DNA from: Botryosphaeria dothidea
Lineage: Eukaryota > Ascomycota > Dothideomycetes > Botryosphaeriales > Botryosphaeriaceae
DNA: 64,000 nucleotides
Direction: 5' to 3'
Assembly (NCBI GenBank): GCA_011503125.2
Contig: WWBZ02000033.1
Span: 2,604,001 to 2,668,000 of the forward strand
Numbering within the stretch: position 1 is the stretch's first letter; every line of letters starts with the position of its first letter. The notes below the pieces were generated by a model, which searched no databases, had not been told where the DNA came from, and saw only the letters and a list, made by a program, of their open reading frames with translations. A program made the position numbers and the translations under genes. Below, one piece after another: positions 29,742 to 42,707 of the stretch.

Positions 29742-30967
29742 TCAGCAACACTTACCGCTCTTCTTCTCAATCCGCTCTATTTCAGCATTCCATTCCTCGC
29801 CCCCAGGATTCTGGTTGGGCCCACCAATCCCGGGGGAAGGAGTCGGGAAGCCCAACCAGCTTCTGCGCTTGTCTCCAACACCAACTCTGAAGCTGCCAGC
29901 CGCACTGCTAGACGAGTAGTCGAAGTATCCTCCTTGGCCCGGCCCGCCGTTGATCGCAGGCGTAACACCACCTGAACTAAGGAATTCCTGCTCCATGGCC
30001 TTATTCCGCTGTTCGACCAGTTTGCGAGTAATGACCCGGAAGACTTCCTCAACACCCTCGCCATCCTTGGCACTAATCTCATGGCAGCAATCCCAACCAA
30101 CGTCCTGTCCCCAGAACCCACTGCTCCGGTTGCTTTGGGGGCTTGCCATACCGCTCTCATCTTTGCTCCCACCAGTTACCCCGGCAACGCCCCAAAGGCC
30201 CCTCGGCACTGACGTGGTCTGCTTGTCCTGTTGCATTTGCTGCGAGAACAGATTCTCCGCGACATAGGCGATGCAACGTTCGAAAGGGACTTTCCGCGCG
30301 GAAGGGTCTTCGGCAACCCTGTCAACCTTGGTTCCAACCACGTGCAGGATAATATCGTCGCCCAGATTGTTCTTCAGCTCGATGAGCCAGCGGCCCATTT
30401 CCTCAAAGGATTTCGGATCGGTGATGTCGTAGCAGAGGACAGCTGCATTAGCGCCTGCATGTATGCCGTCAGCATTCCACCCGTGTGCATCCGCATTTCT
30501 CCACCTTGCTGTATACATGGGGCGGTACCTAAGCGAGAGGCAACAAGCATTTTTCATGCTGTCTCCTGTCGCAGGCGTACCGTGTATGCAAACCATCGGG
30601 TGGCCCCTTTGGAGCACGACTTTTGCAGATATATGTGTCTGTGCGGCGCAAGATGCAGGGTCTGTGACTTACCCCGGTAGTACAGCTTGGAGATGCTGCG
30701 ATATCTCTCCTGACCTGCAGTATCCCATATTTGGAGGCGCACAACGGTGGACGTATCGATGTCGACGACTTTCTTGGTGAGGAAGGAGGCGCCGACGGTG
30801 GAGGTGGTCTTCGCGAAGGCGTTCTTGACGTATCGGTGGACCAGGCTGGTTTTGCCGACACCCTGGCGTGGGTTAGCAGTCTGCGAGAAGCTTGTGCGTA
30901 AGAAGGCGACGAGCGGTACCTGGGAGCCAAGCACTACGACCTTAGCCTCGACGTCTGAACCGGCCAT
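29742..30967 (-). CDS. Rab-like small GTPase with long C-terminal insert and tail
   Basis: Three exons, 30967-30920, 30862-30673 and 30454-29742, encode 316 aa, about 100 more than a normal Rab. G1 is GSQGVGKTS (14-22), G3 is WDTAGQE (62-68), and G5 is EISAKD (205-210). G4 reads TKVD (121-124) where most Ras-family proteins have NKxD. About 50 extra residues rich in Gly, Ser and Gln lie between G4 and G5, and a Gly/Ser/Pro-rich tail precedes the C-terminal KSGKCC, a double-cysteine prenylation signal. YYRGANAAVLCYDITD is typical of Rab proteins, so vesicle-traffic control is likely. The second intron is 218 nt, the longest among the genes here, and joins YYRG to ANAAV. The specific Rab subfamily is not clear. 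Confidence 0.85.
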
Positions 30968-31952
30968 GTTGGAGGTTCACAGCGTCTCGGAAGGGCACGC
31001 TTCGTAGGGAGAGAGCGGAGGTTGTTTTGGCAGACGCGTGGGGAGATTTGCAAAGACAGATAGCCGGAGGCCCGTGTGCGAACGTTCAAGGATGGTGCTG
31101 AATGCGAATGGGTTGACGGTACAGCTGCGGCGCTGGGCTGACGTGCGAAACGCGCGACGGCTATGATCGGCGCTGTGCGAGTCCCGTAGTGTTTGGAGAT
31201 GCTTGTCGCGACGCAGCCATGAGAGCGCGCCGGGGCGGGGACAAAGGTACTAGAGCGAGCTCGCGACTTTGGGGCAGGCGCGAGGTACGGGAGCGGTACT
31301 GGCGGGCGCTGGAGTGGTGGTGAGCAGCGATGACGAGAGGCGGCTGTGCGATCGGCCTGGATTGGCAGCATGACAATCATAGAGAGAGGATCATCGTCCT
31401 CGTGCCGTCGTGCGTAGCGCCGCGGCCGCTCGGGACCTTGGCCGCCCCTCTGCTGGCCCCGGCCCGCCTGCTGTGCTGCCTGAGGCCACACCCACCCGCC
31501 ACCTGCAGTGCAGACCGAGCAGAGCAGCCGGACGCATCAGGCGGGTTGCTCAGGCTACTTACGATGACAGGCTCGCGCGAACGGGCCCGAGGTCGGCACG
31601 ACGCATTACTCGATCCAGCGACGCACGCCGGCGTGCTGAGCGAGGGCGGCGGCGCTCCCAATCCGTGCTTAGGAAACGCCGCCGTGTCATTCGCTGGCCT
31701 GCCTGCCGACCAGTCTACCCCACAATCACTCGGTATTCCTTTAGGCCGACGCCCCAGGGCTCGAGCCGCTGCGATAGCCGCATCGGAAAGCTCAGGGAAC
31801 GCCGGGCTAGCTTGCACCAAAACTGCAATATCTTCCTCTTCTCTCTGTAATATATTTGGCCCAAGTGCCGCCTCCACCTCACACAGCTCCTCCGCCTCCA
31901 TCCTACCCTCGATTTCGCCGCATTTCCGCTCGATTGACGCCGCACCGCCACC
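30968..31952. promoter_or_regulatory. Divergent promoter region of Rab-like and CYB2-like genes
   Basis: 985 bp between divergent start codons, GC-rich in the middle. Overlapping open frames on both strands have no family features. The 100 bp before 31953 is C/T-rich, typical of a fungal leader. Confidence 0.5.
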
Positions 31953-33676
31953 ATGAACCACAAGAGCAACGACACCCAGCCGGTGAAGCTCACCGGCACC
32001 GAAGTCGCCAAGCACAACTCCAGGGAAAGTTGCTGGGTCATCGTCCACGGCCGCGCATACGACGTCACCGAATTCTTGCCAGAGCACCCCGGTGGCCCCA
32101 AGATCATCCTCAAGTACGCTGGCAAGGATGCCACCGAGGAGTACGAACCGATCCACCCTCCCGACACCCTCGACAAGTACCTCGATAAGTCGAAGCATCT
32201 GGGCGAGGTGGACATGAATACTGTGGAGCAAGAGGAGAAGGCAGAGGATCCGGATGAGAAGGCCCGTCAGGAGAGAATCGTGAAGATGCCCATCCTTGAG
32301 CAATGCTATAACCTGATGGACTTTGAGGCGGTGGCGAGAAATGTCATGAAGAAGACTGCATGGGCATACTACTCCAGTGGCGCTGACGATGAGATTGTAA
32401 GCCTACCTGTGACAATGGTGTGAGCAGAGAACGACAGGCATGAAACTAGGCTATGATTCACCTTGACTGGTGGCATTGCCTAGTTTGTGCGTTCCTCACT
32501 TAATTGACAAGAGAACTGCCACACGAGTGGACGAAGGCTAATCTTTCCCCCAGACTATGCGCGAGAACCACTCGGCATTCCACAAGATCTGGTTCAGGCC
32601 TAGAGTGCTCGTTGATGTAGAGAAGGTCGACTTCTCAACAACAATGCTTGGCACCAAAGTCGATATTCCCTTCTACGTCACCGCCACCGCGCTAGGAAAG
32701 CTCGGTAACCCTGAGGGCGAGGTGGTTCTCACAAGGGGCGCGAAGAAGCACAATGTCATTCAAATGATCCCGACTCTTGCATCCTGCTCATTTGACGAGA
32801 TCGTGGACGCAGCAGAGGACGGACAGGTGCAATGGCTGCAGCTCTATGTAGGTTTCTGTTGATTGCTGGCTGTAACGACAGCGTTAACATTGCTTCTAGG
32901 TCAACAAAAACCGTGACATCACCAAGGGCATCGTGGAGCATGCCGAGAAGCGTGGCTGCAAGGGTCTTTTCATCACTGTGGACGCTCCACAGCTTGGTCG
33001 CCGCGAGAAGGATATGCGGAGCAAGTTCGATGACGTCGGCTCCAACGTACAGAACAGCTCTAATGACAACGTCGACCGTTCTCAGGGAGCTGCCCGTGCC
33101 ATTTCATCCTTCATCGATCCCTCACTCAGCTGGAAGGACATTCCTTGGTTTCAGTCGATTACCAAGATGCCCATCATCCTCAAGGGCGTGCAGTGCGTCG
33201 AGGATGTGCTCAAGGCTGTCGAGGCCGGCGTGCAAGGTGTCGTCCTGTCAAATCACGGTGGTCGCCAACTCGACTTTGCCCGTTCCGGTGTTGAGGTCCT
33301 TGCGGAGGTTATGCCGATTCTCCGCCAGAGGGGATGGGAGAACAAGATCGAGGTCTACATCGACGGCGGTGTCCGCCGCGCGACCGACATCATCAAGGCG
33401 CTCTGCCTGGGTGCCAAGGGTGTTGGCATCGGTCGTCCGTTCCTGTACGCCATGTCCGCCTATGGCTTGCCCGGTGTCGACCGCGCCATGCAGTTGTTGA
33501 AGGACGAGATGGAGATGAACATGCGCCTGATTGGATGCTCGAGCATCGACCAGCTGAACCCCAATCTGCTAGATACGAGGGGCTTGAGCATGCACAGCGC
33601 AACTGTGCCCTCGGACACTCTGAGCTTGAATGTATATGATCCGTTGATTGGACCTAAGGAGAAGGCGAAGTTGTAG
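31953..33676 (+). CDS. CYB2: Cytochrome b2-type L-lactate dehydrogenase (FMN, cytochrome b5 domain)
   Basis: Three exons, 31953-32396, 32554-32847 and 32900-33676, encode 504 aa. Residues about 12-85 are a cytochrome b5 domain with haem ligands His45 (EHPGG) and His68. The rest is an FMN alpha-hydroxy-acid dehydrogenase barrel: RPRVLVDVEKVDFSTTMLG, FYVTATALGKLG, and the active-site SNHGGRQLD with base His365 and Arg368, then YIDGGVRRATDIIKALCLGA. Such enzymes oxidise L-lactate to pyruvate and pass electrons to cytochrome c. No mitochondrial presequence is visible, unlike yeast Cyb2, so it may be cytosolic or use another electron acceptor. Substrate could also be another 2-hydroxy acid. Family fit is strong; the lactate assignment is inferred. 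Confidence 0.9.
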
Positions 33677-33687
33677 AGCGTACATAC

Positions 33688-33725
<38 letters not shown>
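33688..33725 (+). repeat. Compound microsatellite (GT)n(GA)n
   Basis: A GT run passes directly into a GA run just after the CYB2-like stop codon, in the likely 3' UTR. It is a probable length-variable marker. Confidence 0.9.
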
Positions 33726-34155
33726 TTATTAACGCGGATACGCCATTTTAGTATTTCTCTTCGATATTCTTTGTACAGGTCTTGAGGCTCTTCTCAGCGG
33801 TATTTGGGATGGGTATCTGGTTCGAAGACAGTAGAAGTTTGGCCACTGAAGATACAGCTTTTAGGCTAAGTGGACGGGGCTTTATTTACAGAATAGGTAT
33901 TTGCTACCCTGGTTCCTGAAAGTAATAATTTAGCGTTCGCCTGACTCAATAACGAGTACGCTTGGTGACATATCGCGGAAAACATTTTGAGCATCAACGA
34001 CCGGCGATAGTAGCAATGTCCGGCTATATCCGTAAGTCACGTCTGACAAAATCTCCTAAGAAGTGAGCAAGACATAAATACGTGCGTGTTCATTGACTGC
34101 CCAACCCGCCTTGGAAGCAACAATTACATCCTCACAGAATATTCATCAAAAAGCC
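33726..34155. promoter_or_regulatory. Upstream region of the short-chain dehydrogenase gene
   Basis: 430 bp between the microsatellite and the SDR start codon, AT-richer. The SDR frame is open upstream to 34093, but the Met at 34156 gives the usual N-terminus. No separate gene is recognised. Confidence 0.45.
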
Positions 34156-35054
34156 ATGGCGACCGCAGATTTGCTCAACTTCCAGAACATTTTCTCGCTG
34201 GACGGCAAGGTCGCAGTCATCACGGGAAGCTCAAAGGGTCTTGGCCTTGCAGCCGCATCCGGAATGCTACAAGCCGGCGCTTCGAGGGTCTATATCACCT
34301 CACGGACGGCAAGCGCTTGTGAAGAAGCGTGTAAAAAGCTCAACCAGCTACCGAACAAACGCCCCGGCGCCCTGGCTATTCCAGTCCCTGCAGACTCCTC
34401 CAATTTCAAGGGTATAGAGCACCTCGTCGACGCCGTCAGCCAGACAACTGATCATGTGGATATCCTATTGGCGAACGCCGGCGGCACGCAGGGCGCTTCA
34501 ATTGAGACCACGACCGAGGAGGAGTTCTCACAAGTGCTGGGACTGAACCTGCAGAGCGTCTTCTTCCTCATTCAAAAGTACCACTAATCCCCGCCCTCTC
34601 CATCTCCATGAAAAGCATGGCTGACCCATCCTCCAGATTTCTCCCCCTCCTCACCAACCGCGCCACCATCACTTCCACCTCCCGGATCATCGTGACCTCC
34701 TCCGTCGGTGGCCTCTCCCTCTCCAATGTCGGCGACGTTGCAACCTATGCCTACGCTGCCGCCAAAGCCGGTGTCGTCCACCTCGTCAAGCACCTGGCCG
34801 TCGACCTCGGCCCGCGCCACATCCTGTCCAACTGCATCGCGCCTGGCTTTTTCGTAACGGAAGGCTCGGCACCGTTTTTGGAAGAGTACGGCGGCAAGGA
34901 GACGATGGCGAAGACGTATCCGAATGGGAAGCTGGGAAAGGGTGAGGATTTTGCGGCCGCGGCGGTGTTTTTGGCGAGCAGGGGTGCGGCGCATGTGAAT
35001 GGGCATTGTCTGGTCATTGATGGGGGCGGTATTGTCGGGCGGATTGGGCGGTAG
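34156..35054 (+). CDS. Short-chain dehydrogenase/reductase (SDR)
   Basis: Two exons, 34156-34577 and 34637-35054, encode 279 aa, normal for a classical SDR. The cofactor motif TGSSKGLG is at 23-30 after GKVAVI. The NAG motif (LLANAGG) follows HVDIL. The catalytic pair is Tyr180 and Lys184 in YAAAK, with Ser162/163 in VTSS before it. IVGRIGR ends the protein. Residues ITSRTAS after strand two suggest NADP(H) rather than NAD. Substrate is unknown. The nearest recognised group is fungal carbonyl/alcohol reductases that share a C-terminal VNGHCLVIDGGG. The 59-nt intron joins FFLIQK to FLPLL. It lies tandem to the CYB2-like gene with no sign of shared control. Confidence 0.9.
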
Positions 35055-35223
35055 TGAGCAAGTCTCGTGCAAGACTTTCTGGGCAACTTGGCTAATGATG
35101 ATGAGAAGAATAATAGTGGTATTGAAGATCAAAAGCCGTATTTGCTGTTTAATTTTTAGCAGACCAGCCGCATACTGGAACTACAACAGGTATAAATAAA
35201 CATATGCTGGTGCTTTTACGGCC

Positions 35224-36610
35224 TCAGGGTGACAAGTTGAGCCAGTCATTCCAGACAGGTGAAGCTGGTGGTTCCGATACAGGGGTTTGCTGGTCGTTCC
35301 CCCTTTCAAGAAGCTTCTGTCGAACTGAATTCTCTCCGTCCGGGTCTTCATTCATTACTGTAATTAGAAGGGGCTCTGCTGGATAATCCAGAAGTGGAAC
35401 CTCGAGATCGTCGAAAGGAGTCATGGCCGGTGTCCTCCACAGGTCTTCATAACTCTGATTCATGACGGCCGGGGGAGTCTCGGCCTCTGCGTCGGAAAGA
35501 ATATAGCCTGTCTGGTGTGTAAAATTGTCGATGCCTGGGACGAAAATTGAAGCTTTGCCCGTCCTCTGGGACAAGGGGAGGGTTGCTAGCGCCCACAAGA
35601 ACGCGGAGACCCTTTCCTCGTCTATCTCGAAATACACTTTTTCCCAAATAGATTCTTGTAGTCCTGAGCGCAGAGTCATTTCCTGGATACTTTGAGTCGC
35701 CTTATTGGATACTTTGGAAGGACAATGCCGTCTGTAGCCGATATTACGAATGGTTTCGAGAGCTGCATTTATTTCTCTGATTCTCAAGGCATCGACCGGG
35801 ATAAGAAGGCGTTTCCGGGGGGGCAATAAATTGTGGATGAATTTAAAAAAGCAGTGATATGGAAATCGAAGGGGTTTGTGGGCCAGAAAAGCGTCTTTGG
35901 GGCCCGAGTGATACTGCGCAGGGACCAGATCTGGCGTGACGGATTGGGCGATTGAGTTATCTTCCGTCGAGGCATTGCACCATCGCTGAAGAGAACCCAT
36001 CTCAGGGTATGGACAAGAATCAATGCTCTGTCCGTCTGAATCAGGTGCGGGGTCCATAGTTGAGGGGGAAATGGAGAAATCGAAGCCGGCTGGTTCAGCA
36101 AGTGGAACTCGGCTGGGGTCCATTATTTTATCGAAAGGGTCTGTACGACATCAGCTGTGGGCATACATACAAGCGCAGAGCAGCGCAGCTTACCCTGCCT
36201 TTCTCTAGTGGGCATCCAGTAGGCCTCTGGAGCTATCATGTTGAGCGCCGTTCTTTGGTTTGGTGGAATCGAAGTCACACCTTTGCCTTCCACCCTTCGT
36301 CTTGCTTTCTTTTCCGTCACTTTGTGGATTTCTTCCCTTTTTGCGAAGTTACTTTGGGTCTCCTGGCGTCCTTTCATCCTGCTGGCTTTGCACTTGTTCT
36401 TGAAGACACCCCAATCATTTAGCTTGTTCTTGTACTGTCTCACGCTGCGAATGACGAATGAGCTACCTCTCGAAACCCAAGTATAAGGAACACTCACGAG
36501 AATTCTGCGCCCTTGGAATCGATCTCGGACTTTACCTCCTTTAGGGACAACCCTCTCCGATATTTCGCAATGATTTCATCCTTGAAAGGATCTAGCCCGG
36601 AGCGAGGCAT
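35224..36610 (-). CDS. Clr5-domain protein
   Basis: Three exons, 36610-36498, 36444-36194 and 36140-35224, encode 426 aa. Residues about 5-55 (LDPFKDEIIAKYRRGLSLKE, then the intron, then VRQYKNKLNDWGVFKNK) match the Clr5 domain, a fungal helix-turn-helix-like module named after fission yeast Clr5, a silencing factor. Next comes a basic Lys/Arg stretch that could be a nuclear signal. The last 300 residues have no recognised domain; one part (about 190-300) is compact and aromatic-rich, the end is acidic. The domain is assembled only when exons 1 and 2 are joined, which supports this model. Many such proteins exist in filamentous fungi and few have known roles; chromatin or transcription is a guess. 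Confidence 0.78.
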
Positions 36611-37172
36611 AGTGTTAGTGCTATGATTCCGCAGTGCTCAGTAGAGTGCCCGAAGTTGACCCCAACGATGCTTGAATTTGAAGTTTGGACGAGCGGCAAA
36701 AATCATTTGGGGAGTTATTTGGTTATGATTGAGAGAGAAACTCGCAGAAGATGACTGGCTCTTGCCCTGCAGGAGGGATGACTTGCTGCACTTTGGAAAG
36801 TGCAACCTCAGCTGAGAAAGTGCAATGCTGCCTTGCTGCAGTGGGGCAATGCACGCAGCCAATCCGGTCATCGCTTGCACAGCCTCGCAGAAACGCCACT
36901 TTCTGAGGATTGCTTGGGAGAAGACATCCAACAAAAGAAATCTACTGCATCGATGAGGGAAAAAATGCTTCAAACAACATCGGCTTACGCGATTTTCAAA
37001 CCACCATATGCGTGATCAAACGCCAAGTACACAGCCCAACCCCCACGTTGTGGATATCGCCAAAAAGGTGCACCTAAAAGCATGCCGACCCCCCGGGGAT
37101 AGAACGCCATGTCAATGCAGCCAGCTCTTCCAAGTCCAATCTTCCGCCTATCCACACAGACTGAACCGTTTC
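36611..37172. promoter_or_regulatory. Upstream region of Clr5-domain gene / 3' flank of F-box gene
   Basis: 562 bp between two genes on the minus strand. Four or five direct stretches resembling 'aagtgcaa' and 'ttgctgca' occur between 36780 and 36850 and could be a small repeat cluster or binding sites. No gene is recognised. Confidence 0.4.
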
Positions 37173-39549
37173 TCAAAAGAAATCCATCACCTCCACAACC
37201 CTCACCCTCCCCCGCGGCCTATGCCACCACTTCCCGGTCCCGCCCCTCGCCCCCACCGGCCCCGTACAAGCCTCTCTGATGCCCGGTCCCCCGAACCCAC
37301 GCGGCGACACACCACCAACGCCCCTCGCCGGTCCTCCCAGCATCAAATCCGCGACCCCAATAACCGCATCCACGCTCCCCTCCACGTCCGGCTCGAGCAC
37401 GTACTTGATCGGACTCCCGTGCGTCCCCATGTGTTCGAACGTGAATCGATCCATGACCACGCCGTCCTCCTCGACGACAACCTCAATCCCACTCGCCGCC
37501 GTCCCGCAGCTGACGCTGCGCATCGACGAGCCCCTGATGGAAGAGTTCGCCGACGAGCCCGGCGAGCGATTCACCGCCACCCTCGCATCTATCCGCTCCT
37601 GCGCTCTCCGTCTCGCCTGCGCCAAGTTTCGCGTGTACTCGACGCGCTGCTTCGCGAAGGGGCCGGGCCCTGTCTCCTCGCGCGGGCTCATCGAGTCGCG
37701 ATGATTGCTGCTCTCCCGCACCTCGTGGTCGTGATGAACGAGGTACCCATCCTCCGGCCGCACGACGCAGCCACGCGGCCTGCACAAATCCTGCAGCTGG
37801 CCGTCGTAGTCGCACGGGGCACGCAGGCGGCGCAGCGCGGGGAAAGCGCCACCGGCGATGCTGACGGCGAGCTCGTCGGTGGCCGGGCCCGGCATGAGGA
37901 TGTCCCAGTGCAGGGTGTGCAGCGTCTTGGACGTGAAGATGGGGCGGAAGAGCGGGATGTCCGGGGAGACGCCGGGCGAGCCGTCCTGGACGATGGCGAA
38001 GCGCTGCAGGTGGGTGCAGAACTTGAAGAAGGAGATGAGGATCAGCAGGTCGACGATTTCCTGGTGGATGAGCGCGAACGAGGTGAGGTTGGCGGCGGCG
38101 GGGGATGAAGAGAAGCGCAGCAGGCCCTTGTCGGTGATGCCGTCGAGGGCTTCGAGGCGGAGAGAGGTCAGGGTCGTGGGGAGGGCGGCGAGGGTGCGGT
38201 CGTTGAAGTCGGCGGCGGAGAAGTTGGAGAGATGGAGGTTTTGCAGGTGCGGGAGATTGCGGAAGGTGGCGATGAAAGACCGGAAGTCCATGGCACCGGA
38301 CTCTTTGCCGTGGAGAAAAATGGTGTGGAGTTTTGCGGTCACGTCGTGATGATGGAGGAAGAGTTCAGTCGGGCCCGGGTAGAGCTCGAAGGCTTGCTGT
38401 TGGGTTAGCTTTCCTGCTCCATGATTGATAGGTTTCCCCACTATCCATGCTCGCTCCTTCAAGTTCGGTCTTGTTGATAGTGCATGGTTGAGGCGGTCGA
38501 ATTCATGGTTGTATACCGCGTGAAAACCGACGAGCCTCTCAAGGTTTGGACAAGCCATAACGATGGACGCCAAATCATTAAGGATCTCCTGTCCTTCATT
38601 GTAGTTGGCTTGAAGAAAAACCTGCTGCATTTCCGATGCCTTTATTTCCAGCACCAACTTCGCGAGAGCGCCTCTTTCCCGAAGTGTTTTCCGAAGGAGC
38701 TTTAGGCGACTGGGTATTTTGGATTTGAAGTAAAGGTTGGTCTCTGGGTGGTCTGGAGGTGGTAGCCACAAGCTGGAGTACCTGTGATACCGTGAGCTGT
38801 TCTGTTCAATGATCCTGAATTGTTTCGAGTCTTACAGTTTGCTTCGTGCCGCCTTATCCCACTTGCGACTTGTGAGTGCAAGGTTATACAGATCCTGCAG
38901 ATAGCAGGTAGTGCAGCTCTGCGCTCCCTTTCCAAAATGCAGCACTTCCAGTTGTTGAAGGACGCAGTCAAACACTTCGCGTGGGAGCATCTGAAATATG
39001 CGCGGCTGCATGATACTCGGGGCCTTTGAGTGGCGGGGCCCGGAGGTGACGGAAAAGATTGACATCGGACGCTGGAACTGGGTATGCATTTCCCAGCCTT
39101 TCTCCGCAGCCGGCACACTCTCGAACTGCGAGCGATACTGTATTCCGTTCTGGTTTTCGCTGATGGACGTGCGCTGCGAAATGATGGAGTTCGCGGTGCG
39201 ATATATAGACGTCTTAGCGCTCGTAATGGCCGGCGGCATGGACGATCGTTTTCGAGACTGGTCCGTCGTCTGGCCTCGATAGCGCGGGATATTCACCGAA
39301 GGGGCCGCATCGTCAGTGTCGTAGGACGAAGAATCCTCCTCCTCTCCCTCCTCCTCTTCCTCCTCAATCACATAGGGTCGTGGCGTATATAGCCTTTTTG
39401 CGCGACATGTCAGTAACTTAACCGGGGCGTTGGAAGCATAGCTGAATAATTTGGGCTGGAACGTACTCATGAGCTTGGCTTCGCGGCGTAATGCGGGTAA
39501 TGACGTCCTGCATAAAGAGGGAGTCCTCAATGGAATGAAGTTTCGCCAT
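37173..39549 (-). CDS. F-box domain protein
   Basis: Three exons, 39549-39467, 39393-38836 and 38781-37173, encode 749 aa. The F-box is around residues 157-210 (MLPREVFDCVLQQLEVLHF ... DLYNLALTSRKWDKAAR). F-box proteins recruit targets to SCF ubiquitin ligases through Skp1. A Glu-rich stretch (VIEEEEEEGEEED) lies near residue 40. After the F-box come leucine-rich-repeat-like segments (LPHLQNLHLSNFSAADF, TLTSLRLEALDG) likely to bind the target, then a Gly/Arg/Val-rich tail. The first exon (MAKLHSIEDSLFMQDVITRI) is defined by a clean GTACGT donor and joins in frame to LYTPRPYV. The frame in exon 2 is open much further upstream, but that sequence is intron and promoter. Confidence 0.85.
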
Positions 39550-41375
39550 GGTTTTTTGCGAGTTGACGAGCGAGAGCATTCGAGCACCGAGGGTTTGGGG
39601 ATGAGGCGAAGGATAAGAGCCCCGATGGCAAGGCTGGGCAAGCTCGCGGCCGCACTATCATAGGGCAATGACAGGCAGAACCATGTGCGTGCGCGTCGAT
39701 GCCGGCTCAAGCATCCAGCCCCGGTCCAGGGATGGCGGGAGGCCATCAGGGTTGCGCCAGCGATGATAGCGCCATCACTACCGCCCACACGGCCAATGAG
39801 TGGGGAGATCGGAACAATTTGTGGTCGCTCCAGAGCGCGGGCTAGCGGCGCACCCGGTCGCGTGGTAAGGGACCCAAGACGAGGGAACTTGAGATTGAGT
39901 TGCAGATCCGGGTCCATCACAGGTGGGCAGGCTCTCCCGGAGATCCGCGTGCTGCTCGGTGCGATCGCCCATCACGCAGATCCGGCTGGTGTGTTCCTGT
40001 CGCTGGCGGCTCGAAATGCGCTGGCCAGCTCCTCCTCGGCGCGTCAAAATCAGCTGATGGAGGTCGTCGGCGCGTTGTCCGCCACCGGCGGAGTCGCCTA
40101 GCCCCATCCGCCGCCGTCCCCCCGTTTGATGGCTCGTTCTTCTTGCCTTCGTCGTCTCCAAGAGGGGTTCGGTCGCGCCGTGGTTCGTCCGCCTGCTTCC
40201 TTCGTCAGTGGCCCATTTTCGAAACGTCGGCCGCGTCGGCAACGGGTCGTTCCCCTGGTCCACCCATGCGGGAGTCCTATATTCGGCCTGCGAGAGCACG
40301 TGGCAGCCTGACAGCTCGACAGCTCGATCCGTTCCTGAGGCTGCCTCCCACACCCGCCCGTGACGTCGGCCTGCCTCTGCTCCGTGTCTTGACGCTGAGG
40401 ATATGCACTGATGCGTCATTGCTGCTATGTGCTGTCCATGCATGCCCTGTGCTGCATGTATCCAGGACACCCTGGCTTTGAATTGACTCTTGCTCGCCGA
40501 CTTGATTGTCATGCTGCATTCGAAGCGCACCGAGGCCTCGAATGATTGTGACGTTCGATTTGATTCTCGGGGATACGGAGACTACACCCGCATCGAGTGA
40601 TTGAGCATTCCAGGAGGGCTGAGACTCGTTGCGATTGGCGGCATATTTGCCTTGCAAAAAATGAGTTTCACCAGTAACTCTAATGCAGTTTCTTCACGTG
40701 GTGAGCAATTCGGATGCAGGGACCGGCAGTCGCCCGCTACTCTTGACGTGACCGCAGCGACGCAACCACGCTGGTGGCCAAGGTTTCAAGCTGCGGCCTC
40801 TTTCGGTGGCGGAAAGATTTGTCGATCCGCACTGACCTTCCCAGTTAGACAGTACTAGGTTCCCTGCTTGCCCGCACCGTTCGTTAGTCTGGAGTAAATG
40901 CATACGAGGTGTCCCCTTTGATGACGCCCGAAAGCCACAGAAATTCCAAAGTGTTTGGAGGAAAGGTATCCTGAAGAATGCATTTTGGTCCCGGAAGAGA
41001 CCACGTTATTGTGTCCAAGCCAACCGAAATACCGCGCTGGAACCAGCTCTCTCTTTTTTTTATGATATCCCACCAGCGCCGACCCTTTGCTGAACCATGC
41101 GTCTCAACCGATGAGACGGCCCAGATGCCACGAAACACCATTGCCGAATGCTCTTGAAGGAACTCCCGGTTTGCCGTGCATCTAAGTCTATGAGAAAGGC
41201 CGTTATCTTTCTGCCATTGCCAGCTTGTTGAAGCTGCTCCGTCAATCAACGCCCGACGCTGTCCTCACGTCGGGCGGAGCGGAGTCTACCGTCAAACCCA
41301 AAGGTCCGAAACGGTTCAATTAGCACCTGCCACAGGTTAGTCCATATTAACACACTCGCTCAATCGCATGCAACC
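39550..41375. other. Large intergenic region, no gene recognised
   Basis: 1.83 kb between the F-box start and the PRMT1 stop, both minus strand. Two overlapping frames of 190-250 codons exist between 39778 and 40530 on opposite strands, but they are mutual shadows in GC-rich DNA with no family features. I see no tRNA, repeat or transposon end. Confidence 0.45.

Positions 41376-42707
<1,332 letters not shown>

Noticed and set aside
39778..40530. Overlapping frames of 190-250 codons on both strands
   Set aside because: They overlap each other, lack recognisable domains and sit in GC-rich intergenic DNA.
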